NCBI GenBank assembly: GCA_003550305.1
Contig: QKYT01000174.1
Location: 19,710 to 59,653, forward strand
Reading direction: 5' to 3'
Length of the DNA stretch: 39,944 bases
Origin: Glomus cerebriforme
Lineage: Eukaryota > Glomeromycota > Glomeromycetes > Glomerales > Glomeraceae
Below, one piece after another: positions 30,836 through 39,944 of this stretch. The translations under genes were made by a program, and so were the position numbers. Each line of letters opens with the position of its first letter. Position 1 is the first letter of the stretch. The notes beneath the pieces are model-generated. The model was given only the letters and a program-made list of their open reading frames with translations. It ran no database searches and was not told the origin of the DNA.

Positions 30836-31780
30836 TTTTAGTTACAAGTAGCAATTTAGTAAAACCATAAACTTGTGATTTAGAAAGATAACTTGAATCA
30901 TATCAAATTATTTGTGGCTATATTATTAATGACTATTTAACTTATTCTCTTTGTCCAAATTACCATATATTGCAAACATAGTACCCCTATTTTTGTGTAA
31001 AAAAAATATATTATTTTAAGAATCTAATTTTATTTAAATATTTTTCTGATTATAAATCTAGGAAAATATTAGTTAAAGATGAAATGGTTCAATTGATACT
31101 AAAGTCATGGATAATGGATTACATGGACCTTCTAAAGGCAAATTTTTAAACATATACTATTTATACTTTATAGTAAAAATTCAAATTATAAATTTGGTAG
31201 TATAAGATCAATCTTCTGAAATTTGCAAGATATCTGAAATACTGTGGCTTATAATATGTGATATTTAAAAAAATATATGTTTTTAGTATTTACAATTGGT
31301 TTGCTTAAACCAAATGAATAATATGTTCATAATAAATAGTAATAATGAATAATAAATATATAAATCCTATTATTTATTATTTAAAATAATAAAGGATAAT
31401 TCATTGATTTTACTTTTTTTTTTGTATTATAGTTTTCTTTCTATTATTTTAATAATGTTTTTCAATTAAATAGTGATTATTAAAATTATTAATAAAAATA
31501 TTATTTTCAGTTACAAATACTTGCTATTCATTTTACTATATATTACAGATTATAATATCTTTTATATATAATCCTTTTTTACATAAAAAAAAATTTATTT
31601 TCTATTTTTAAGAATCTAATTTACTTAAAATTTATATATAAATATTTTTTTAATTATAATGCAAATTTTTAAATATAAACTATTTATAGAAATTTAAGAT
31701 ATAGATTTGAGTTAACCTTTCAAAATTTGTAAAATATTTGGAGTACTATAATCTATAATATATAATAATTAAAAATAATA
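30836..31780 (+). repeat. Diverged direct repeat in A+T-rich DNA
   Basis: The segment at about 30836-31275 is matched in order by 31509-31780. Shared landmarks are AGTTACAA, TTTTTAAGAATCTAATTT, AAACTATTTATA or ATACTATTTATA, AAATTTG-AA-ATAT-TG and CTATAATATAT or CTTATAATATG. A third partial match (TACTATAATCTATAATATAT) is near 33587. This looks like an old repeat family with no coding content. Confidence 0.45.
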
Positions 31781-33000
31781 TTACTCATATTTTTTTGTTT
31801 TAAAAAATTGTAAGTTAAAATTTTACTTAATAAAAACTTAAATTTAATCCCTATATTATTAATTATTTTGATTTAATTTTTAATAAATAAGAATACAAAA
31901 TTAATAATATTTGCAAAAATATTATATAATAAATATATAAGTAAAATAAGTAATAAATAAAGAATTCATAATTGTAAATTAAAAGTTATAGTTTATACTT
32001 AAATATTAAATGAAAAATTTATTACTAAAATCAAAAGTTATAGCTTATATTTAAAAAAAAATTAGAAGTTTATAATTGTAAACTAAAAATTATTAAATTT
32101 TTCTTTTACAAGTTATATTAAAATCAATTTTTAATTTTATTGTTTTTTTAAGATTTTTTTTTTATAATATTTAATACTTTTTTTTATTAATAATACTCCA
32201 TAAAAAAAATAATCTATAAAGAAAATATAAGAAATTATTATATAATAAATTTTATTAAATAATATATTATATTAAATTTTAAGAAATTCTTAATTTATAC
32301 TAAATTTGCATTATATTATTATAACTAAATATAATATTATAATATTATACTATATATAATTCATATATTGCAATAAATTTTTTGCACTTATATAATTTTA
32401 ATAATATACTATATATTATAAATTACAGTAATTCAAAGAAAAATTTTTTTTTTTATATATCTTTAAAGTAAAAAATTAAAAATACAAAAAAAAAGAATAA
32501 AAAAAAATAGAAATATAATATTAAATAATAAAAGGAAGATAAATTATTAAAGTAGTTTTTTCTTTGTAATAGATATATTTAGGATATTAATTCTTAAATA
32601 AGAGATTTGGAATAATATCTTTAAGTATTCTTGTATAAGCATTTATCTTAAATTAGTAAAAGTCTAAAGTATACTATCAGAAATTAGTTTATTCAGAAAA
32701 AAATAATTATATATATAAGTATGTTTATAATATAGATTTTAGATAAGGTTTTAGATTGAAATGATTAATATTATCATAAGTAATAGAAGTTATTAGAAAT
32801 TGGCTTATATAGAATAGATGTAAAAATAAAATAAATTTATTTTTTATTTTATTTTGGTATATTGCATTAAAGTTTAAAAAAAATTCAAAGTATATTTTAT
32901 TTAAAGAAGATTTGATATAAAATCTTATTCTAATAACCTGATTTTTTATATGTGATGAATAATATTTTTCAAATAATGATAGAAGGTATATTGTAAATAC
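31781..33000. other. A+T-rich, no gene seen
   Basis: Nothing coding can be supported. A 92-codon minus-strand frame at 32725-33003 consists of Ile, Phe, Lys and Asn only as expected from base composition. Confidence 0.4.
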
Positions 33001-33314
33001 CATATAGTTCTGAAATTAAGCATCCCCAAAAATAAGCATCCCTACATATAAAAAATAACCCAAAAATAAGTATTCTTTTAATTATAAATTTATGATATCT
33101 TGACCAATATTTATCCTAGAGATATGAAATAACTACTATTAGATTCCTTTCATTGAGACAAATCCAAAAAGCTAAATTACATTAATTTTTAATCACTGAA
33201 TCATGAGATATCCTAAATACAAAATTAATATAAATATGATTTTTTAAAAAAATTATACACCAAAATTAAGCACCCCTATAACAAAAAAAAGTGCTTAATT
33301 TCAGAATTATATGG
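33001..33314. mobile_element. MITE with CTGAAATTAAGCA terminal repeats
   Basis: The ends CCATATAGTTCTGAAATTAA and its partner at 33292-33314 pair over 23 bp with one mismatch. Inside the left end the motif AAGCATCCC occurs twice, and the right part has AAGCACCCCTATAAC. TA repeats at the borders (TATAGTTCTG, CAGAATTATA) are consistent with a TA target site. The element is about 310 bp with no coding capacity and differs in sequence from the CAGTTGTC family. Confidence 0.65.
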
Positions 33315-34360
33315 TAAGTATAAAATTTTTTATGCAATATTATTATATTTTTATTAAATAGTATTCTTGAATAAATATTACATTTACTTATCTTAAAAAA
33401 AAAAAATTTAAAAGAAAACTTTTATTATAAATAATATATATTTAAATTTTTGTATCATAATTAGAATAATATTTATATATAATTTTTAAGTAAAATTAGA
33501 TTTTTAAAATAATAATATTAATAATATTAATAAAAAATAAATATTTTTTTTTATGTAAAAAAGAAAAAATATTGTATATAAAGAAATACTATAATCTATA
33601 ATATATGATAATATAAATAAAAAATTTTTTAAAAAAAATAATACAAATTAAACTTTTATTTATAATATATAATATTAATTTTTTTATATTAATTTTTTTA
33701 TGCTTTTATTATTATTTTTTATTTAGAAATTTTAGAAAAATTCTTAGCTATCAAATAGAATTTTTAGTTTTTTAATATTATTATAAAGTAAATACATATC
33801 TGCCAATTTACATACATATAATAATTTTGATAGAAAAATTTCTTATCAAACATTATTAAAATCTCACATACAATTTTACAAATTAGTAAATATAAATATC
33901 TTTTTTATTATTTTACTATTATGATAATTATCATCTATAAATAATAATAATCTAAAATTTTAAAAATCTATTTATTTATATTGTATAATTCAATTTTATA
34001 ATATTTATTAATATATAATAATTGTTATATAAGTAGCAAAAAAAATTTTTTACTATATTTCATAAAATTTTATAAAATTTTCATAAGATTCATAAAAATT
34101 TTATAAAAACTAGTCTAAGATTTCATATTTTTTTTATTATTATCATTTATTAAAATTATTAATTTTTAATTCATAATATTACTTAAAAATTCTTATTAAT
34201 TTCATAAAATAAATTGATAAAAATATGTAATTTATATTATTCTATTATTTTATCAGTTTAATTTTATTTTATATTATTTAATTTATAATTTATAAAAGTT
34301 AGAAGTTATATAATATTACTATTATTTATAGATAATAACTACCATAATTATATAAATACT
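33315..34360. other. A+T-rich, no gene seen
   Basis: Long A and T runs only. TTTTATAAAATTTTATAAAA-type self-complementary stretches occur near 34065-34110. Confidence 0.4.
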
Positions 34361-34866
34361 AATACTTTTTTTTTTTCTTGAATATGCGATAAATCATAAA
34401 ACTTTATTAACATAAATCAATGCACATAGGCAGTTTACAATATTATTTCATAGCTCAAGAATATAACTTTTATTATAAAATAAAAATTATCACACATCGC
34501 ACTTACGTAATATGAGTTCTCAAAGTGAGAACTAAAATAAGACTCTTTTTAGATAGTTAATATGCTCTAAATCTCTTTCATATCCTAGTGCTAGTACCAA
34601 AATAAAACCTTTCAACCAGTCCTTTCAAATCTTCCCTCAATATAAATATCCTGTATCCAGTTTACCTGAATCTTCCCTCAACATTATGGATCTTCAAATT
34701 AGCATGAAATATTGATGAATTTATAGAGATTGGATGCTAGTACTAATCTTTAGAATACAGAATACCATTTCCATGAACTTGAATCTTTAAACTAGCATGA
34801 TTTGTTTTAAGAGAAATTATAGATGCTGCTGGTTACTAGTACCGGCAATATACCAATACTTTTTTT
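34361..34866 (-). mobile_element. Poly(A)-tailed retro-insertion on the minus strand
   Basis: The insert at 34373-34854 is bordered by direct repeats AATACTTTTTTT (34361-34372 and 34855-34866). On the minus strand it ends in a poly(A) tail preceded by AATAAAG about 30 bases earlier, as expected of a reverse-transcribed polyadenylated transcript. The body is of balanced composition in an A+T-only neighbourhood. Internal short repeats include AATCTTCCCTCAA (about 34627 and 34669) and AAATTAGCATGA or AAACTAGCATGA (about 34696 and 34772). No clear protein is readable, so it may be a SINE, a LINE end or a non-coding retrocopy. Confidence 0.6.
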
Positions 34867-35880
34867 ATATATAAGCAGATTTTTAAACCAAATATTTGAT
34901 AATAATTTATTTAATAAAAGTTTTTCTTATCTACATTATACATTAATTTTAAATATATAATTCTAAATAATATACTTAAAATCTTTTTTTAAATTTATTT
35001 AATAATCTTTTTATATATATTTTTTTAATAAATTTTGCAGAAAAAAATAAATATTTAATAATAATTTATTTATCTTTTTAAATATATTAACTAAACTAAT
35101 TCCAAAAAAAATTAAAAATATAAGTTAAAAGAATATATATAATTATCTCAAATTCAGTAAATATAATTAAAATATTTATTTTAGCTAAATTAAAGTTTTG
35201 CTCTTACATCTCTAGTTTAATTATCTTAATTTGATTTTTTTAAACCCATTTTTTTTTAAGAGTAGGGTTTATAATGTAAATCATTTTAATTATAATATGG
35301 TAGGATAATAATAATAGGTAGTATAAGAAATAAAGTGTTTATGAAAAAAAAAGGCAAAATATGCCTAACCTTTTTTATACTTTTTGTATAAACTCTCTAA
35401 GACCCAATATATATGCTATATGAGAAATAAAGTTTATTTACTTTAACAATATAATTTTAATATATATACAAAATTTATATGAAGTTAACAATTTTTCAAT
35501 AGGAACTGCCAATTTTATAGTTCATTCTAAGTAACAACTTCAAAATTTCTTAAATAATACATTAAAAGACAGTAAAAGTATTTTTTTTTATTTTCTTTGA
35601 AGCAAAAAATTTACTTTTAATATAATATTAGTCTAAAAATTTTGATATAATATGGTTGTATTAATAAAATTCAAATATTTTACTTTTTTAAAATAATGTT
35701 AGCTCGCTTATGGTTTAAGATACTAAAAAAGACTAATGATAAATATATTAGTATTAAACACGCTGATAGAATATAGCTTATACGAGATAATATCAAATTA
35801 ATTAAAATATTATCTTATCACTATACTTTATTAAAAAAGATTATACATATCAACTTTGTACCATTATATTATTAAAATTT
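34867..35880. other. A+T-rich, no intact gene
   Basis: Mostly non-coding. From about 35700 a decayed plus-strand reading (ARLWFKILKKTNDKYISIKH) may be the extreme 5' part of the transposase region that follows. Confidence 0.35.
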
Positions 35881-36370
35881 GATCATGAACAAACTAGATA
35901 TTAGGTTTCTCTTATTTCTGATTATAATATTATGTCTAAAATTAGATTGCATTTTTTGCAACTCTCTATTAGTGAAAATAATGACAATTTAAAATTTGAA
36001 TGAATTGATTATGATAATAATAGTACATTTAAAAAAAATCCTATTACTAGTAACGTAAATAGTGAATTCTTTCAATCACTATGACAATATTTGAAAAAAT
36101 AGAATATTATTAAAGGCAGAATATCAATTTCTAATATTCTCAGATTGAATATCTATGAAATGCAATATACCTTTATAATGCTGTTGTTGATTTACATGAT
36201 GAAGACTTTTTATTATCAAAAGAAGCATATAAAGCTAATACTAAAATGAAAAGATTTATAAAATTATTAAATAAACACGTTCTTAAGTTGGATAAAGATC
36301 TGAAAAGAAAAGATTATTTCCTAATAAAAAAGTTAAGAGCGATCTAATTTTTTCACCTTCAGGATACAAA
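35880..36370 (+). pseudogene. Decayed upstream part of the transposase/helicase region
   Basis: A frame from about 35880 reads KFDHEQTRY, stop, VSLISDYNIMSKIRLHFLQL, then IDYDNNSTFKKNPITS, FFQSL, stop, QYLKK, stop, NIIKGRISISNILRLNIYEM. A frameshift near 36175 leads to VDLHDEDFLLSKEAYKANTK and FIKLLNKHVLKLDKDLKRKD. Internal TGA (twice) and TAG codons sit where Trp is likely. The segment has the same direction and style of decay as the transposase behind it, so it was probably the N-terminal part of the same large protein or the preceding exon. I do not recognise a domain. Confidence 0.4.
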
Positions 36371-36599
36371 CTTATGTCCCAGTAAAGTCAAGCTCTAGTG
36401 TTTGAATTTCATTCTATTCAAATCAAATTTTATCAGGCCAATAGATATTTAAAATAAGTATAAAGTAATTTTAAAAAAATCACTTTTATTTTATAAATAA
36501 AATGAAGTGAAAAAGCAAAGAGAATTGCTTAATGAAAAAATTAAGTAAGAGAATCTTGGTAGTAATATTTTATGCAGTACTATATATTTCTCTCTTTAA

Positions 36600-38060
36600 T
36601 TTTAATGCAACTATACTCTTGTGAAAATAATGATATTTCAAAAAAAATTGTAAAATATCTTCTGGTAAGCTATTAGTTAAAGTAATAATTAAATGTAAAA
36701 AATATAAAAAAACATTAATCTTTTAAAATGAATTTCTGAATATGAATTATATAAAAGCATTTGCTATCACAATATTATATAATAGATTAAATAGACAAGA
36801 ATTCCAAAATGCAATGCTAACTCTTAGTGTTACAAAATTGCTTGGTAAATCTATTTATTTTAGATATTAAAAATCAATAAGCAAAAATATTAGCAATATT
36901 GATTTAGAAACTGCTAAAAAAGTACTATATGTCTATATGTATCAATTAATGATGCTAAAAAAAAGAAAAATATTTTAACTGTTGGGTTTGATACATCATG
37001 ATCACATATATGCAATATAATACAAGCTAGGAAAGAATTTATATATCATGAAATTCCTAAAAGTAAACATTATTTTGTTACAACAATTTAAATAACTTTA
37101 AATTAATAATATATTTTATTAAATTCTATCAATAAGATATATTTGAAAACCAGTTGTTGGATTTTATGTTGTGAAAAAAAGTCATATTAAAAAAGAAAAA
37201 AATAAAAATGAAACAGTAATTCATCAGAGAAATTATAAGATAAGTTCTAAACAAATGGAACATGCAGTACTAATTAGAATATTGGAGATAATAGTTTTAA
37301 TTTTAGAGGAAATCAACATGCTTTTGAATATTGTAGTAAATGGGGATCTTAATAGCAATAAAATTTTGCATAGAGTAAACTATGTAAATAAAATTTTTTC
37401 TAATCTAAAATATTTGACACGTAATATTTGAAAAAAATTTAAATTGTAAATACTTTTTATAGCAATATATATTCTTAAAATGAACTAAGAGTCAGATGTC
37501 ATTCCATACATTTATTTTTACAATTAATTAAAAAATTATCTTATTTTATTGTAGTTAAGAAATGAAAACATTATTTTTGTTATGAGATGTAATATTGCAT
37601 TACTATAAAAAGTGCATATTTGCTGCAACTGTTCAAAAAGAATCTAATAATGAAGATTTGCTATCTACAACTGAATTGGTAAAGCATGTACAAGTACATG
37701 GTTTGACAAAGCATTTATATGATAATCCAAAATGTTGACCAGAAGTATATTGGATTACACAAAATCCTGAATTAATACTTTTTGAATTGAATTTTTTGAA
37801 TAGTACATCTAAAGAACAAAAAAATTTACTGTAATACTTGGTAAAATTTTTTAATTAAACATTAAACAGAGTCTTATAACAAATGCTAGAATATTTCAAA
37901 ATGAAGCATTTAATAGACAAAAATTGAGTTTTATTTCAAAATTAATTGATTATTAAAAAACCTATTCTGTATAATATTCTTTAGCAGTTATTTATAATAA
38001 TTCAGGCTTATTATCAATGTTGCAAGATATAAAGTGTTTAAAAAGAATTATTTGCATTTT
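36600..38060 (+). pseudogene. Mutator-like DDE transposase remnant
   Basis: Pieces in several frames follow the order of the Mutator-like transposase domain found in arthropod and fungal elements. First is a helical N-part (NYIKAFAITILYNRLNRQEF, KLLGKSIYFRY). The first acidic motif is VGFDT at 36981-36995, with a TGA where Trp is expected just after. Then comes SSKQMEHAVLI, and the second motif VNGDLNSNK has its Asp at 37345-37347. A long insert and the third motif follow, NARIFQNEAFNRQKLSF, with Glu at 37903-37905, then YSLAVIYNNSGLLSML. Such enzymes cut DNA ends with an RNase H-like DDE active site. Many stops and frameshifts make this copy inactive. The longest open piece is 37171-37431. 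The family name is from motif order, not from a search. The RecQ remnant follows in the same direction about 470 bp downstream. Confidence 0.55.
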
Positions 38061-38520
38061 TCAAATATGATGTATAAAATATTGAAAATATTTCTGGTAA
38101 ACGTGAATTGCATAAATAAAGAAATTATAATGATATGGATATACATAATACTACTAAAACAGCAAAAATTGCACAACAAAAAAAATTTGAAAATAATTGA
38201 TTTTAATCAGGTATATTTATTAGTCATAGTCATGAATTGCTTATTTGATTTTATAGTAAATATTAAATATGATAATTTTTTTTTAAAGTTTAGTTTTATA
38301 TAAATAAAAATCACGTATAGTCTTAAAATCCAAAATATTTTATCCTTTCTTCATAGATCTGATTTATGAGTTTTACAATATTTCAAACAAATGTATTGGT
38401 TATCAATCTTTTTTCAAAAAAATTTCCTAATAATTATTGCAAGATATGTAATCTTTAAAATGATTTGGAATTTATTCAAAGAATACTAGAAAATAAAGTT
38501 TAAATAGATAATAAGTCTTT
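38060..38520 (+). other. Linker between transposase and helicase remnants
   Basis: Short readable pieces (ISGKRELHK, NDMDIHNTTKTAKIAQQKKF) suggest this was coding too. Nothing here identifies a domain. The continuity of coding-like sequence on the same strand favours a single large gene or two adjacent genes. Confidence 0.3.
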
Positions 38521-39815
38521 AATTTCAAGTCAAATATCAGATTTAAATCAAATACTTAAACAAATATTTGGATTTGCAAATTTTCGTAAAGGACAATATG
38601 AGACTATATACTTATTTTTAAATAATAAAGATACTTTAGTTGTGTTGTAAACTGGAGGTGATAAAACTTTATATTTTATAATGATCACACTTGCTTTTTT
38701 TCATTTGACTATTGTTTTTATTTCTTTAAAAGTATTGATTGATAATTATGTAATAAGTTAATCATTAATTGATAGTTTTATTTGATATTTATTAATATTA
38801 TTTCTCAATTTTTATTTACAAAATAATTTTATTCAGATAGGAATTCTTGCAACAGGACTTTATATATCTACAGAATAATTATTTGAATATTAGGAATGAG
38901 TTTTTTCTGAATTATGTTCAGGATTTTATCTATTTTATTCATAACTCCTGAAAAACTAGAAAAAATAAATCATTTCATAGATTTCTTCAAAAAATATATG
39001 AGATATGAAAGGTTCAATTCATTATCAATGAAATTCATTACATACTTGATTATAATAACTTTAAGTAATTAATTATTTTGGAAGAAATAACATAATTGAT
39101 ATTTATAATTAAACTAAATAATATAACTTTATATATTATAGAGATTCTTAAACATGTTTAGATAATTTTAAAAAAGACTTTCCAGTTTTTTCAATTATGC
39201 TATTAACAGCAATATGTATATTATCTAATGTTGAAGATATATAATAAAATCTGAATATTTTACCAGATAATTTTACTATAATTTGTGATTCATCATTAAT
39301 ATGACAAGAAATTGAAATTTGAATAAAAGCAAAATCTTTATGGCAAAATTTATATTTTTGAATTCAAGACATTTTGGGAGTTTAACTGCTGGAAGATGTA
39401 TTATTTATTACACAGGATCAAATTCATATTAAGAATTATTTGATAATTTGTATAAAAATCTTCCAGCACTTTCTTTTGATTTATATTATGATGAATTAGA
39501 TGAAAAACAGTGTAAAATAGCAATGAAAAATTGGAAAATAGGTGTCATTAAAATTATAATAATAACAAATAGTTTTATATGGAGATTAATACACCAGATG
39601 TTTATTTAATTATAAATGCAACAATTCCATTATTAATGAGTATGTGTTATTTTTATTCTTTATTACTTTCATTATATTATAAGAAATAAGTATTATTGTT
39701 TTAATTAGCAAATTTGATACAAGAGATTGGATAGACAGGATGTGATGGAACGTGCTCAAAAAGTATTATATTTTATTCAAGAAATGATATGTAAACCTTA
39801 TTTTTAATTATTACA
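38520..39815 (+). pseudogene. RecQ-family helicase remnant
   Basis: The plus strand reads ILKQIFGFANFRKGQYETIY, the usual RecQ opening (motif 0). Motif I is TGGDKT at 38651-38668, where a working copy has GGGKT. Then come LTIVF and LKVLID. ATGLYISTE and FSELCSGF follow a likely intron near 38760-38840, and VQFIINEIHYILDY holds motif II with NEIH instead of DEAH (39027-39038). Later RCIIYYTGSNSY, LDEKQCKIAMKNWKIGVI, INTPDVYLIINATIP and QEIG-TGCDGT (motif VI, 39720-39750) complete both helicase lobes in the right order. RecQ enzymes unwind DNA 3' to 5' in repair and recombination. Changed motifs I and II, many stops and several frameshifts mean no activity. A second intron near 39055-39140 is plausible. 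It may have travelled with the transposase upstream. Confidence 0.7.
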
Positions 39816-39854
39816 CAAAAAGAAAAAAGATATAACATATATTACATCAGGGAC

Positions 39855-39944
39855 GATGATTTTTTGTGGCGGTCTAAGGTAAATTTTGTGTGTGGCTAAG
39901 GCTAATTTTGTGTTGTGTTGTGAATCTAATTTTTGTGTATTTTG
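39855..39944 (+). repeat. TTTTGTGTGTGGCTAAGG-type short repeats at the right edge
   Basis: Related units of about 22-28 bp recur: TTTTGTGGCGGTCTAAGGTAA, then TTTTGTGTGTGGCTAAGGC, then TTTTGTGTTGTGTTGTG and AATCTAATTTTTGTG. The array runs off the window. G/T bias on one strand and its position just after the helicase remnant are compatible with a transposon end. Confidence 0.4.

Noticed and set aside
32725..33003. 92-codon minus-strand frame
   Set aside because: Only Ile, Phe, Lys, Asn, Leu and Tyr in runs, and it ends in the terminal repeat of a MITE.
1..39944. CRISPR arrays, bacterial operons, ribosomal RNA
   Set aside because: No regularly spaced repeats, no Shine-Dalgarno-linked gene runs and no rRNA-like conserved blocks; introns and poly(A) tails show a eukaryotic nuclear source.

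Overview
The window looks like nuclear DNA from an early-diverging, very A+T-rich filamentous fungus. The best match by family resemblance is an arbuscular mycorrhizal fungus of the Rhizophagus/Glomus type. This is inferred from the spliced gene style (short GT-AG introns of about 50-170 nt), long A/T-only stretches, and remnants of gene families I associate with that group: SAM-domain proteins, HND-loop kinases, RecQ helicases and Mutator-like transposases. No database search was possible. A few N bases (about 142-236) show a draft assembly.

Three genes look intact: an eight-exon gene of about 504 residues on the minus strand (9091-11201, function not recognised), a single-exon basic protein of 223 residues on the plus strand (22461-23132), and a six-exon SPRY-domain gene of 230 residues on the minus strand (23356-24477). 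The last two converge tail to tail. A small two-exon membrane-protein gene (5833-6544, minus) also looks intact. A fragmentary gene at 11900-12400 shares its 3' flank: right after both stop codons lies a conserved 63-64 nt sequence whose ends pair.

The rest is mostly dead mobile and repeated DNA. At 269-905 is the remnant of a packaging-type ATPase (A32-like, as in Polintons and giant viruses), convergent with a coiled-coil remnant (855-1437). At 1885-3563 are SAM-domain and associated remnants, at 4130-5210 a broken gene with an IQ-like segment, at 8285-8765 kinase and low-complexity remnants, and at 13266-14566 a broken gene of an apparently repeated family. Many of the stops breaking these frames fit G-to-A or C-to-T changes (TGA or TAG where Trp is expected, TAA or TAG where Gln is expected), pointing to cytosine-deamination-type decay.

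Small transposons can be placed accurately: a 186-bp pogo/Tigger-type MITE (7357-7542), a larger relative (15908-17419) interrupted by a poly(A)-tailed retroelement with a 12-bp target duplication, a third MITE (33001-33314), and a second poly(A)-tailed insertion on the minus strand (34373-34854). The right end (35880-39815) holds a decayed Mutator-like DDE transposase followed in the same direction by a decayed RecQ-type helicase, perhaps one former mobile unit. Regions 17430-22300, 24480-29970, 30690-32990 and 33315-35700 are gene-poor, A+T-rich DNA.
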